Shown here: piece after piece, positions 1-7,781 of the stretch
How the letters are laid out: each line of letters starts with the position of its first letter
Position numbering within the stretch: position 1 is the first letter of the stretch
Origin: Rhodobiaceae bacterium
GTDB taxonomy: Bacteria; Pseudomonadota; Alphaproteobacteria; MED-G09
Length of the DNA: 8,948 nt
Direction: 5' to 3'
Assembly (NCBI GenBank): GCA_002728335.1
Contig: PBXC01000005.1
Span: 50,872-59,819, forward strand
Made by a program: the position numbers and the translations under genes
The notes under the pieces: generated by a model
The model's input: only the letters and a program-made list of their open reading frames with translations
Databases searched by the model: none
Told to the model about the DNA's origin: nothing

Positions 1-512
1 TTATTCAGCTTATTTAGGAATTCGTCTCTACCAATATTAATGTTAAATTCTTTTTTCAAACTGGTTGCTTTGAATGAACTTTTAGAAGGATGGTTTATGA
101 GATTAACTCCAATTCCAATTGCCAGATATTCTTTATCACTATTTGACTTTAAACTTTCAATTAGAATTCCAGCGCACTTAGAGTCTTTGATTATAATATC
201 ATTTGGCCATTTTAAAAAAATTTCTTTATCACCTTTGTTGAACCCTTCAATTGTTTCTCTAAGGGCTAAAGATGTAACAAAAGATAAATGAGGTATATAT
301 TGCTTTTCAATTTTATGCTCTAAAACAAATGTACCCATAAAATTACCCTTTTGAGAAACCCAGTATCTATTTTTTCTTCCTCGTCCTGAAGTTTGTTCAT
401 TGGCTATAATCCAGAATGGGAAATTACTTTTATAACTTAATGCTCTTTGAGCCTCATTATTTGTGCTATCAATCTGATCTAAAATTATAATATCTATATT
501 CGCTTTATTCAT
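1..512 (-). CDS. birA: Biotin--[acetyl-CoA-carboxylase] ligase (BirA), partial, C-terminal part beyond window edge
   Basis: This cytoplasmic enzyme makes biotinyl-5'-AMP from biotin and ATP and transfers the biotin to a lysine of carboxylase carrier proteins such as AccB. The visible 170 residues (MNKANIDIII...) show the catalytic-domain signatures in order: DSTN at 15-18, the biotinyl-AMP loop SGRGRKNR at 42-49, WVSQKGN at 51-57, KWPND at 101-105, AGILIES at 114-120 and GIGVN at 133-137. The protein starts directly with the ligase domain and has no N-terminal helix-turn-helix, so it should be a monofunctional ligase and not a biotin repressor like E. coli BirA. The ATG lies 6 bases after the nuoN stop with no clear Shine-Dalgarno, suggesting coupled translation. 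One oddity is the loop, usually GRGRxGR, which here has Asn in place of the last Gly. The frame is open at base 1, so the C-terminal part is missing only because of the window edge. Confidence 0.93.
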   Translation of the reverse strand, partial: MNKANIDIIILDQIDSTNNEAQRALSYKSNFPFWIIANEQTSGRGRKNRYWVSQKGNFMGTFVLEHKIEKQYIPHLSFVTSLALRETIEGFNKGDKEIFLKWPNDIIIKDSKCAGILIESLKSNSDKEYLAIGIGVNLINHPSKSSFKATSLKKEFNINIGRDEFLNKLN

Positions 513-518
513 GTCTGC

Positions 519-1967
519 TTAATTTAAAGCTTGTGATGCATCATTTATTATACTCGCTAAAGGAGTAATTGATTGGACAAAAATAAAAGCAAATATAAAT
601 ATAAAACATAAAGTATTGATCAACCCCAATGACCTTGAAAATGTAATTTTTTTAGCATCAGCAACATCATCAAAAAACATTACTTTTACAAAACGAATAT
701 AATAAAAAGCCCCTATAACACTAGCAATAAGAGCAAAAGTTGCTAACAAAATTAACCCCTCATTTACTAGAGACATAAAAACATAATATTTTGCAAAAAA
801 ACCTGCCAAGGGTGGAATGCCAGCAAATGAAAACATATAAAGAGCTATTGAAATTGCTAAACTAGGATTATTTACTGATAAACCGGCTAAATCTGAAATA
901 TTATCAATATTCTTTTCTGTTCTATTTTGAATATTTATCAAACAAGAAAAGAATCCAATATTCGCAACTATATAAATAATCATATAAATCAAAATACTTT
1001 CTATATCACTTTTATTTCCTGTTGATAAAGCTAGTGTTGCGAACCCCATATGAGCAATTGAACTGTAGGCAATCAGTCTTTTAATATTGCTTTGCCAGAT
1101 AGCAACAACTGAACCAAGCAAAATGGATGAAAAAGATACAAAGATAATAATTTGGGACCAACTTGTTATAAAATTATCAAATGGGACATAAAGAATTCTT
1201 ATTAGTATTATCATAGCCGCCATTTTAGGAACCGATGCAAAAAATGATGTAACAGGTGTTGCAGCGCCTTGATAAACATCAGGCGCCCACATATGAAAAG
1301 GAACAGCAGAAATTTTAAAAATTATACCCGCAAGTAAAAAAGCTAAACCGAATGTAATTCCCAATTGATTAGATGGTACAATTAATTGAGAAATCTCATT
1401 TAAGAAAATTGAGCCGGTAAACCCATAAATTAAGGAAGATCCATATAAAAGTAGTCCAGATGATAATGCTCCTAATATAAAATACTTAACGCCACTTTCT
1501 GATGAGAAAGAGTCGTTTCTATTAAAGGTTGCAAGGACATATAATGGAAGACTTTGTAATTCAATAGCAAGATATAAAGATACCAAATCATTCGCAGATA
1601 CCATTAATGCCATTCCGAGCGTTGAAAATAGGATTAATACTGGAAACTCAAAAGCCGATTTGTCATAATTCCTTAACCAATTTGCTGACATTATAATTGA
1701 TAGAGAAGACGTAAAAAAAATAACAAATTTTGCAAAACTTGAAAGTTTATCTTCTATAAAAAAAGCATTAAATGCAAAAGTCTGATTTTCATAAGGCATC
1801 AATTCATTAATAGATAAAATTATCAAAGTAATGAAAGATAGAGTAATGATCAAATTTATTGACTTTTTCTGATAGAACGAACCTATCATTAATAGAGTCA
1901 TAGCTACCAAAGCTAAAATTAACTCTGGAGCGATTATTGTTAAACTCTTATATAAATCAACCATCAC
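519..1967 (-). CDS. nuoN: NADH-quinone oxidoreductase subunit N (antiporter-like membrane subunit)
   Basis: NuoN is one of three Mrp-antiporter-like subunits in the inner-membrane arm of complex I and forms a proton channel. The 482-residue product matches the family length (E. coli about 485) and is almost wholly hydrophobic, as expected for about 14 membrane helices. The proton-path residues are visible (numbered from the GTG): Glu136 in AIELQSLPLYVL, Lys218 in FKISAVPFHMWAPD, Lys248 in SVPKMAA, and Lys393 in GFFAKYYVF on the late broken helix. The motif KRLIAYSSIAHMGF at 296-309 is typical of the antiporter-like family. The frame can begin at GTG (1967), whose G overlaps the last base of the nuoM TAG, or at ATG (1964). 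A strong GGAGG upstream serves either, so the true start is uncertain by one codon. The gene is followed after 6 bases by birA. Confidence 0.97.
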   Translation of the reverse strand: MMVDLYKSLTIIAPELILALVAMTLLMIGSFYQKKSINLIITLSFITLIILSINELMPYENQTFAFNAFFIEDKLSSFAKFVIFFTSSLSIIMSANWLRNYDKSAFEFPVLILFSTLGMALMVSANDLVSLYLAIELQSLPLYVLATFNRNDSFSSESGVKYFILGALSSGLLLYGSSLIYGFTGSIFLNEISQLIVPSNQLGITFGLAFLLAGIIFKISAVPFHMWAPDVYQGAATPVTSFFASVPKMAAMIILIRILYVPFDNFITSWSQIIIFVSFSSILLGSVVAIWQSNIKRLIAYSSIAHMGFATLALSTGNKSDIESILIYMIIYIVANIGFFSCLINIQNRTEKNIDNISDLAGLSVNNPSLAISIALYMFSFAGIPPLAGFFAKYYVFMSLVNEGLILLATFALIASVIGAFYYIRFVKVMFFDDVADAKKITFSRSLGLINTLCFIFIFAFIFVQSITPLASIINDASQALN

Positions 1968-3460
1968 TAATTTCCTCCGGATAAATTAACAGACTCAACT
2001 AAAGCAATTGATGAAGCAGATATAAGATCAAGAACCGGTGCGGGATAAATACCAAAAAGAATAATTAAAATTAAAAGAGGGATGAGAGTTGCTTTTTCAC
2101 CCAAAGTCAAATCTTTTAATGATTTTACAGATTCATTTGTTATCTTTTCAAAAATTACTTTTCGATATAACCATAATCCGTATACCGCAGATAGAATTAC
2201 ACCACTCGCCGCAAAGAAAGCAAAAATCTTATTAAATGAAAAAATCGCCATTATGGTTAAGAATTCACCTACAAACCCACTTGTTCCCGGCAATCCAATA
2301 TTGGCAAGAGTGAAAACCATTAAAAATAAAGCAAATTTAGGCATTACTGAAACAACACCGCCATAATCTACGATTTGTCTAGTATGCATTCTGTTATAAA
2401 TCACGCCAACGGATAAAAATAACGCTCCAGAAATAAGTCCGTGTGAAAACATCTGGAATATCCCGCCTTGGACCCCATTAATGTTAAATGTAAAAATCCC
2501 CATAGTAACAAAACCCATATGAGCAACAGATGAATAAGCGATGAGTTTTTTAATATCTTCCTGAACATAGGCCACAATTGAAGTGTATATAATTGCAATG
2601 ACACTTAGTACAAAAATGAAATCAGAAAAATAAAAACTAGCGTCAGGTAGCAATGGCAATGAAAATCTTAAAAAACCATATCCACCCATCTTTAGCAAAA
2701 TTGCTGCAAGTATAACTGATCCAGCAGTTGGAGCTTCAACATGGGCATCTGGTAACCATGTATGAAATGGCCACATAGGCATTTTAACTGCAAAAGAAGC
2801 AAAGAAAGCTAGCCATAATAGATTTTGTATAACACCATGATCAATATTGAAAACTTCATAAATTACAGGCAATTCAGTAGTTCCTGATATTAAAACTATA
2901 TAAATTATAGCAACTAGCATCAAAACAGATCCTAAAAGCGTATAAAGGAAAAACTTAAAGGCGGAATAAACTCTTCTTTCACCGCCCCATACACCAATAA
3001 TAACAAACATTGGAATAAGAACGCTTTCAAAAAATAAATAAAAGAGCACTATATCTAACGCACAAAAAGTACCTATCATAAGTGTTTCAAGTATTAAAAA
3101 TGAACACATATAATAGTCAACACGGTCATTTATAATATTCCAACTAGCGATTATGCATATAGGTGTAAGAAATGTAGAGAGCAATATAAATAATATTGAT
3201 ATACCATCAATACCCATTCTGTATGTCATAAGGCCATTCATAATTGGAATATGCTCATTAAATTGAAAATTTGAGGTACTTATGTCGAAATTATACAAAA
3301 TGATGAGTGAAATTATAAAAGCAATTAATGATACAAAAAGAGCAATATATTTAGATATTATTTCATAATTTTCTGAGTTAATTAATTTTCCAATGATAAT
3401 AAATGGTAGCCCAATCAAAGGTAAAAAAGTAAGTATGCTTAATAATGGTAAATTTGTCAT
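1967..3460 (-). CDS. nuoM: NADH-quinone oxidoreductase subunit M (antiporter-like membrane subunit)
   Basis: NuoM is the middle antiporter-like proton-pumping subunit of the complex I membrane arm. From the ATG at 3460 the product is 497 residues (E. coli about 509), hydrophobic throughout. Expected residues are visible: Glu145 in FFESVLIPMF, Lys226 in FAVKMPMWPFHTWLPDAH, Lys257 in LLKMGGYG, and Glu399 in FVGEFL, which replaces the lysine of NuoL and NuoN as is normal for NuoM. DIKKLIAYSSVAHMGF at 302-317 is the family motif. I chose the ATG (MTNLPLLSIL...) over an upstream in-frame TTG at 3478 that would add six residues and overlap nuoL by 14 bases. The ATG starts 4 bases after the nuoL stop and gives an N-terminus that looks like NuoM relatives. 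Neither start has a clear Shine-Dalgarno, so coupling to nuoL is likely. The last codons (SGGN) contain the ribosome binding site of nuoN. Confidence 0.96.
   Translation of the reverse strand: MTNLPLLSILTFLPLIGLPFIIIGKLINSENYEIISKYIALFVSLIAFIISLIILYNFDISTSNFQFNEHIPIMNGLMTYRMGIDGISILFILLSTFLTPICIIASWNIINDRVDYYMCSFLILETLMIGTFCALDIVLFYLFFESVLIPMFVIIGVWGGERRVYSAFKFFLYTLLGSVLMLVAIIYIVLISGTTELPVIYEVFNIDHGVIQNLLWLAFFASFAVKMPMWPFHTWLPDAHVEAPTAGSVILAAILLKMGGYGFLRFSLPLLPDASFYFSDFIFVLSVIAIIYTSIVAYVQEDIKKLIAYSSVAHMGFVTMGIFTFNINGVQGGIFQMFSHGLISGALFLSVGVIYNRMHTRQIVDYGGVVSVMPKFALFLMVFTLANIGLPGTSGFVGEFLTIMAIFSFNKIFAFFAASGVILSAVYGLWLYRKVIFEKITNESVKSLKDLTLGEKATLIPLLILIILFGIYPAPVLDLISASSIALVESVNLSGGN
1974..1978 (-). 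promoter_or_regulatory. Strong Shine-Dalgarno for nuoN inside the nuoM 3' end
   Basis: On the minus strand the bases read GGAGG, inside the SGGN codons that end nuoM. They lie six bases before the GTG at 1967 and nine before the ATG at 1964, both workable spacings. This supports initiation at this point but does not settle which of the two codons is used. Confidence 0.7.
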
Positions 3461-3464
3461 AATA

Positions 3465-5360
3465 TTAATAAACCACAAATCTTATCAACAAAAGACCCAA
3501 GCCAATAAGCATGGCGAATGCATAATGATAAACAAAACCAGTTTGGATTTTACTTACATTTCTTGACACATTAATAACTAGCGAAGAAATACCGTCAGGA
3601 CCAAAACCATCAATAATTTTTTTATCAAAAATTAACCATAAAAATTTACCGATTCTTTTTAAGGGATTTACAAATATAAGATCGTAAAATTCATCAAAAT
3701 ACCATTTATTGTATAAAAAATTATAAATAAATGACATTTTACTTGATAGAAATGAAGGCAGATTTTTAAATATCAAATAGAATAAAACAGCTATACTAAA
3801 ACCAATAATCATCATTACTAATGGTATTTTTTTTACCCAAAAAGGAGAATGGTGAATTTCTTCAAGAATATGATTATCAGGACGCACATAAATAGAGTTA
3901 CCCCAAAGGTTTTTTATTTCATGTGATAGAAAAAAGTCAGAAAACAAAAAACCAGAAAATATTGCACCAAAGCTTAATAAAAGAAGGGGTAAAGTCATCG
4001 ATAATGGACTTTCATGTGCTTTTGCCAAAACATCTTGCGATGATCTTGTTTTACCGTGAAAAGTTAAAAAAATAAGTCTCCACGAATAAAAACTTGTTAA
4101 TAGCGCAGAAAATACAAGTAAATAAAACGCATACTCATGTCCAAAAGCATGACTCGCGTATGCTGACTCAATAATAGCATCTTTTGAATAATAACCTGAT
4201 AATAAAGGAGCTCCAGTCAAAGCCAAAGTTCCGACTAACATCATTATCCATGTAAATGGAATAATCTTATATAAACCTCCCATTTTCTGGATATTTTGTT
4301 CATCAGACATAGCATGAATGACTGACCCAGATCCAAGAAAAAGAAGAGCTTTGAAAAAAGCATGAGTAAAAAGATGAAATATAGCCACTTGGTATGCGCC
4401 CACACCTAAAGCAACAAACATATAACCTAGTTGAGAGCAAGTTGAATAGGCAATAATTCTTTTAATATCATTTTGAACAAGGCCGACTGTTGCAGCAAAA
4501 AATGCAGTTGATGCGCCAATAATTATAATAAATGATAATGCAAGATCTGAATTTTCAAAAATAGGAGAACACCTTGCAACAAGAAAAATTCCAGCAGTAA
4601 CCATCGTTGCCGCATGAATTAATGCTGAGACTGGAGTTGGTCCCTCCATAGCATCAGGTAACCAAGTGTGTAAAAAGAGTTGTGCTGATTTACCCATCGC
4701 TCCCATAAAAAGTAAAAGACAAGCAATATTTAGAGTGAATTGGTTAATATCATTAATTTTTAGAAAAATTGTATCGAAATTGATAGACCCTGTAGCAATA
4801 TAAAGTACAGCAATTCCTAAAAGAAAACCAAAATCACCAACTCTATTAACAATAAAAGCTTTCATTGCTGCGGCATTTGCAGAAGGTTTTTCATACCAAA
4901 AACCAATTAATAAATAAGATGCTAGACCTACTCCCTCCCATCCAAAAAATAATTGCAATAGATTATCTGAAGTAACAAGCATAAGCATGGCGAAAGTAAA
5001 AAAGGATAAATATGAAAAAAATCTAAACTGATAAGGGTCATGACTCATATATCCTATAGAATAAATATGAACTAAAGCTGAAACAGATGTAACGACAACA
5101 AGCATAACTGAAGTCAAAGCATCAAATCTTAATGTCCAGGATGCTTCAATAGATCCAGAATTAATCCAATCTATTAAGTATAGATTTTCAGCTTGATGAC
5201 CGTTTAATGTCAAATAAAATAAATAAGCTGAAAGAAAAGAAGAAGTTAAAATAAAAACACAAGAGATAAAATGACTTAATTTTAACCCAAGAATTTTACC
5301 AAAAAAACCTGAAATTATAGAGCCAATCAACGGCAAAAATACTATTAAGAATAATTCCAT
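3465..5360 (-). CDS. nuoL: NADH-quinone oxidoreductase subunit L (distal antiporter-like subunit)
   Basis: NuoL is the distal proton-pumping subunit at the end of the complex I membrane arm; its C-terminal lateral helix runs back along the arm in known structures. The product has 631 residues (E. coli 613). Visible landmarks are Glu142 in FFGWEGVGLASYLLIG, Lys224 in MGKSAQLFLHTWLPDAMEGP, His249 in LIHAATMVTAG, the stretch from His329 through His333 to Lys337 in FHLFTHAFFKALLF, and Lys393 in GYYSKDAI. These correspond to the proton-path residues described in E. coli NuoL. A hydrophilic section around 480-510 and a final hydrophobic helix (about 608-628) fit the lateral-helix region. The ATG overlaps the nuoK TAA by one base (TAATG), with GAGAGG just upstream at a rather short spacing, which points to re-initiation by ribosomes finishing nuoK. 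Confidence 0.98.
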   Translation of the reverse strand: MELFLIVFLPLIGSIISGFFGKILGLKLSHFISCVFILTSSFLSAYLFYLTLNGHQAENLYLIDWINSGSIEASWTLRFDALTSVMLVVVTSVSALVHIYSIGYMSHDPYQFRFFSYLSFFTFAMLMLVTSDNLLQLFFGWEGVGLASYLLIGFWYEKPSANAAAMKAFIVNRVGDFGFLLGIAVLYIATGSINFDTIFLKINDINQFTLNIACLLLFMGAMGKSAQLFLHTWLPDAMEGPTPVSALIHAATMVTAGIFLVARCSPIFENSDLALSFIIIIGASTAFFAATVGLVQNDIKRIIAYSTCSQLGYMFVALGVGAYQVAIFHLFTHAFFKALLFLGSGSVIHAMSDEQNIQKMGGLYKIIPFTWIMMLVGTLALTGAPLLSGYYSKDAIIESAYASHAFGHEYAFYLLVFSALLTSFYSWRLIFLTFHGKTRSSQDVLAKAHESPLSMTLPLLLLSFGAIFSGFLFSDFFLSHEIKNLWGNSIYVRPDNHILEEIHHSPFWVKKIPLVMMIIGFSIAVLFYLIFKNLPSFLSSKMSFIYNFLYNKWYFDEFYDLIFVNPLKRIGKFLWLIFDKKIIDGFGPDGISSLVINVSRNVSKIQTGFVYHYAFAMLIGLGLLLIRFVVY

Positions 5361-5674
5361 TAACCTCTCATTTTATTAATTTCGTTAACATTGATATTTC
5401 CAGAATTTCTGAAATAGACAACTAAAATAGCTAAGCCAATTGCTGCTTCACCTGCGGCAACAGTGAGAATAAATAGAGAAAAAATTTGTCCGGTAATATC
5501 ACCCAAAAATACAGAAAAAGAGATAAAATTTATACTCACACTCAAAAGAATTAACTCCAGTGACATAAGTATTATAATTAAGTTTGTTCTGTTTAAGAAA
5601 ATACCAAAAACACCTGTGAAGAATAAGAAAGCACTTAGAATAGTGTAATGATATATACCTATTTCAAAAATCAT
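5360..5674 (-). CDS. nuoK: NADH-quinone oxidoreductase subunit K
   Basis: NuoK is a small membrane subunit (related to MrpC and mitochondrial ND4L) linking the quinone-side module to the antiporter-like subunits. The 104 residues hold three hydrophobic segments, about 8-26, 30-53 and 62-87. The two buried glutamates needed for coupling are present: Glu40 in [10 protein letters not shown] and Glu76 in [14 protein letters not shown], matching E. coli Glu36 and Glu72. SINF at 47-50 and the [19 protein letters not shown] stretch are typical of the family. The ATG overlaps the nuoJ TGA by four bases (ATGA), and a good GAGGAG site lies five bases upstream within nuoJ, so both independent binding and coupling are possible. 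The stop overlaps the nuoL start by one base. Confidence 0.97.
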   Translation of the reverse strand: MIFEIGIYHYTILSAFLFFTGVFGIFLNRTNLIIILMSLELILLSVSINFISFSVFLGDITGQIFSLFILTVAAGEAAIGLAILVVYFRNSGNINVNEINKMRG

Positions 5675-6270
5675 TCTGACTCCTCAAATGTAATATCTTT
5701 AAGTTCGATATTTTTTTCTTGGTCTCTACTAACTTGTAAAGGAATATCTTGTCTTCGAACATTGTCTCTATGTCTTAATGTTAAAACAATCGCTCCAATC
5801 ATAGCTACTAACAGTATAAGTCCAGCAATTTGAAAATGATAAAAATGTTCTGTATAAATCTTTGATCCAATTATTTCTGTGTTTGTTAAACCGTTCGTAT
5901 TATTATCTTGATTAATTATAAATGATTGTTCCTCTGGGTAATAAAAAAACAACACAAGCATTTCAATTATGAGAATACTAGCCGTAACAATACCTGTTCT
6001 TATAAATTTAGTTTTTTTGTTTAATTCTTCAAAATTTAAGTCCAGCATCATAACTACAAATAAAAATAAAACTGCTACTGCACCTACATAAACAATAAGC
6101 ATAATCAGCGCCAAAAATTCTGCACCTGCAATTAGAAATATACCCGCAGCATTAAAAAATGAAAAAATTAAAAATATTACTGAGTTAACGGGATTTTTTG
6201 ATGTGATAACAAGTAATGCTGAACCAAGAATTAAAAAAGAAAAAAGAAAAAATAAAATTGATGCAAACAT
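5671..6270 (-). CDS. nuoJ: NADH-quinone oxidoreductase subunit J
   Basis: NuoJ (mitochondrial ND6 family) is a membrane subunit beside NuoH and NuoK whose third helix changes conformation during coupling. The 199-residue product (E. coli 184) has hydrophobic segments at roughly 2-22, 28-49, 52-76, 93-110 and 145-164, fitting the usual five helices. The conserved helix-3 block runs from Glu51 ([20 protein letters not shown]) to Asp77. After the last helix comes [14 protein letters not shown] at 163-176 and a charged tail; this tail is characteristic of alphaproteobacterial NuoJ and supports the taxonomic guess. An Asn-rich loop ([11 protein letters not shown], about 120-130) separates helices 4 and 5 and looks lineage-specific. 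The start is 10 bases after the nuoI stop, with only a distant AGG upstream, so the ribosome binding site is weak. Confidence 0.96.
   Translation of the reverse strand: MFASILFFLFSFLILGSALLVITSKNPVNSVIFLIFSFFNAAGIFLIAGAEFLALIMLIVYVGAVAVLFLFVVMMLDLNFEELNKKTKFIRTGIVTASILIIEMLVLFFYYPEEQSFIINQDNNTNGLTNTEIIGSKIYTEHFYHFQIAGLILLVAMIGAIVLTLRHRDNVRRQDIPLQVSRDQEKNIELKDITFEESE
5680..5685 (-). promoter_or_regulatory. Shine-Dalgarno for nuoK inside the nuoJ 3' end
   Basis: The minus strand reads GAGGAG, five bases before the nuoK ATG and within the last codons of nuoJ. Together with the ATGA stop/start overlap it fixes the nuoK start and suggests nuoJ and nuoK are translated in a coupled way. Confidence 0.7.
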
Positions 6271-6280
6271 TTGTATTTAA

Positions 6281-6772
6281 TTACCTGAAAGGCGCATCCC
6301 TCTCAATGTTTCTAACTAGAGACACTTCCCATCTATCTCCATTATCCAGCAGCTTTTCTTTAGTATATAAAAGCTCTTCACGTGTCTCTGTAGCAAACTC
6401 AAAGTTAGGTCCCTCGACTATCGCATCTACTGGACAAGCTTCCTGACATAAACCACAATATATACATTTTACCATATCAATATCATATCTTATGGCTTTT
6501 CTAATTCCGTCTTCGTTTCTTGGAGATGCATCAATAGTTATTGCTTGGGCTGGGCAGATGGCTTCACAAAGCTTACAAGCGATACATCTTTCCTCACCAT
6601 TTGGGTAGCGTCTCAAAGCATGTTGTCCTCTAAATCGAGGAGATAGTTTTCCTTTTTCTGAAGGATAATTAATAGTTACTCTTTTTCTAAAAATGAAATA
6701 CTTCATGGCAGTAAAAAAAGCTTTTATAAAATCGAGCTGTATAAGATTTTTGAATATATATATTATTTTCAT
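6281..6772 (-). CDS. nuoI: NADH-quinone oxidoreductase subunit I (2x 4Fe-4S ferredoxin-type)
   Basis: NuoI is the peripheral-arm subunit that carries clusters N6a and N6b and passes electrons to the terminal cluster N2 in NuoB, close to the quinone site. The 163-residue product has two complete ferredoxin-type motifs: [12 protein letters not shown] with Cys63, 66, 69 and 73, and [12 protein letters not shown] with Cys103, 106, 109 and 113. The N-terminal part, with [12 protein letters not shown] near 15-26 followed by [20 protein letters not shown], is the membrane-surface helix and loop of the mitochondrial TYKY/NDUFS8 type. The segment [20 protein letters not shown] after the second motif is also mitochondrial-like. 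The ATG is 11 bases beyond the nuoH stop. An AGGA that overlaps that TAG stop, nine bases before the ATG, is a plausible ribosome binding site. All eight cluster ligands are intact, so it should be functional. Confidence 0.98.
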   Translation of the reverse strand: MKIIYIFKNLIQLDFIKAFFTAMKYFIFRKRVTINYPSEKGKLSPRFRGQHALRRYPNGEERCIACKLCEAICPAQAITIDASPRNEDGIRKAIRYDIDMVKCIYCGLCQEACPVDAIVEGPNFEFATETREELLYTKEKLLDNGDRWEVSLVRNIERDAPFR

Positions 6773-6783
6773 CGCTATTATTC

Positions 6784-7776
6784 CTAAGGGGCTAGATCAA
6801 ACACAAAAAGAAACGAAGCAGTTAAAACAACCCAAAAAAGTGAAATTGGAAGAAAAACTTTCCAACCTAATCTCATTAATTGATCATATCTATATCTTGG
6901 AACAAGAGCTTTTACCATCCCAAACATAAAGAAAATAAAGGCTACTTTTAACATAAACCAAACTATTCCAGGAATTACATTAAGGGGATAGATATCAAAA
7001 GGAGGAAGCCATCCACCTAAAAATAAGATTGTAATCATTGCGCACATCAAAAAAGTTGCTGCTAACTCTCCAAGAAAATATAAGAGAAAAAAAGACGAAG
7101 AATATTCTACTTGATATCCTGCAACTAACTCAGCTTCAGCTTCAGGTAAATCAAATGGAGGGCGGTTCGTTTCAGCTAAAGCAGATACAAAGAAAATTAT
7201 AAACATTGGGAAAAGAGGTATAAAAAACCACACCTTCTTTTGAGCAAGAACTATATCAGTAAGATTTAGCGAACCTACGCATAAAAGAACTGTGATAATA
7301 ACAAACCCAATAGATACTTCATAAGAAACCATTTGCGCAGCAGATCTCATAGCCCCCATAAAAGGATATTTAGAATTTGAAGCCCATCCACCAAGAATAA
7401 TCCCATAAACCCCTAAAGAGGAAATTGCAAAAATATACAAAATACCAACATTTATATCGGCAACTACCCAATTTTCTGCAAATGGAACAACTGCCCAAGC
7501 TGACAAAGCAACAAAGCATGTTACAAGAGGAGCCATAACAAATATTGCTTTATTTGCTTTTTCAGGAATTATCGGTTCTTTTAAAAGTAATTTAAGAAAA
7601 TCAGCAACAGGTTGGAGCAAGCCAAATGGGCCTACAATATTTGGACCTCTACGTAATTGGACAGCGGCCCACAACTTTCTTTCACCATAAATACCAAGAT
7701 AAGCCATCATTAATACAGCAAAAATAACTAAAAAAGATTGAAGAAATATAAATAAAATTGAAAGGATATAGTCCAT
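6784..7776 (-). CDS. nuoH: NADH-quinone oxidoreductase subunit H
   Basis: NuoH (mitochondrial ND1) anchors the peripheral arm to the membrane arm and forms much of the quinone-binding channel. The 330 residues (E. coli 325) show the family hallmarks: [20 protein letters not shown] at 31-50, [14 protein letters not shown] at 54-67, [11 protein letters not shown] at 147-157, the acidic loop [20 protein letters not shown] at 202-221 followed by QVEYS, and [13 protein letters not shown] at 294-306. The acidic loop and the RGPN segment line the quinone cavity and the E-channel in known structures. Hydrophobic segments fit the usual eight helices. The ATG is five bases past the nuoG TAA, with AGG directly before that stop and eight bases from the ATG as a modest ribosome binding site. 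Nothing suggests truncation or frameshift. Confidence 0.98.
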   Translation of the reverse strand: MDYILSILFIFLQSFLVIFAVLMMAYLGIYGERKLWAAVQLRRGPNIVGPFGLLQPVADFLKLLLKEPIIPEKANKAIFVMAPLVTCFVALSAWAVVPFAENWVVADINVGILYIFAISSLGVYGIILGGWASNSKYPFMGAMRSAAQMVSYEVSIGFVIITVLLCVGSLNLTDIVLAQKKVWFFIPLFPMFIIFFVSALAETNRPPFDLPEAEAELVAGYQVEYSSSFFLLYFLGELAATFLMCAMITILFLGGWLPPFDIYPLNVIPGIVWFMLKVAFIFFMFGMVKALVPRYRYDQLMRLGWKVFLPISLFWVVLTASFLFVFDLAP

Positions 7777-7781
7777 ATGAT

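Noticed and set aside
40..291. Plus-strand 83-residue open frame
   Set aside because: It lies antisense to birA, whose catalytic motifs are clear on the minus strand, and its translation has no recognisable family features.
2082..2366. Plus-strand 94-residue open frame
   Set aside because: It is antisense to the conserved nuoM C-terminal half; such frames are common opposite AT-rich membrane-protein genes.
2401..2604. Minus-strand 67-residue open frame in another phase within nuoM
   Set aside because: It is wholly inside nuoM in an alternative frame over the conserved AYSSVAHMGF region, with no independent start signal.
6693..6929. Plus-strand 78-residue frame across the nuoI/nuoH junction
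   Set aside because: It spans the ends of two well-supported minus-strand genes and shows no motif; a shadow frame.
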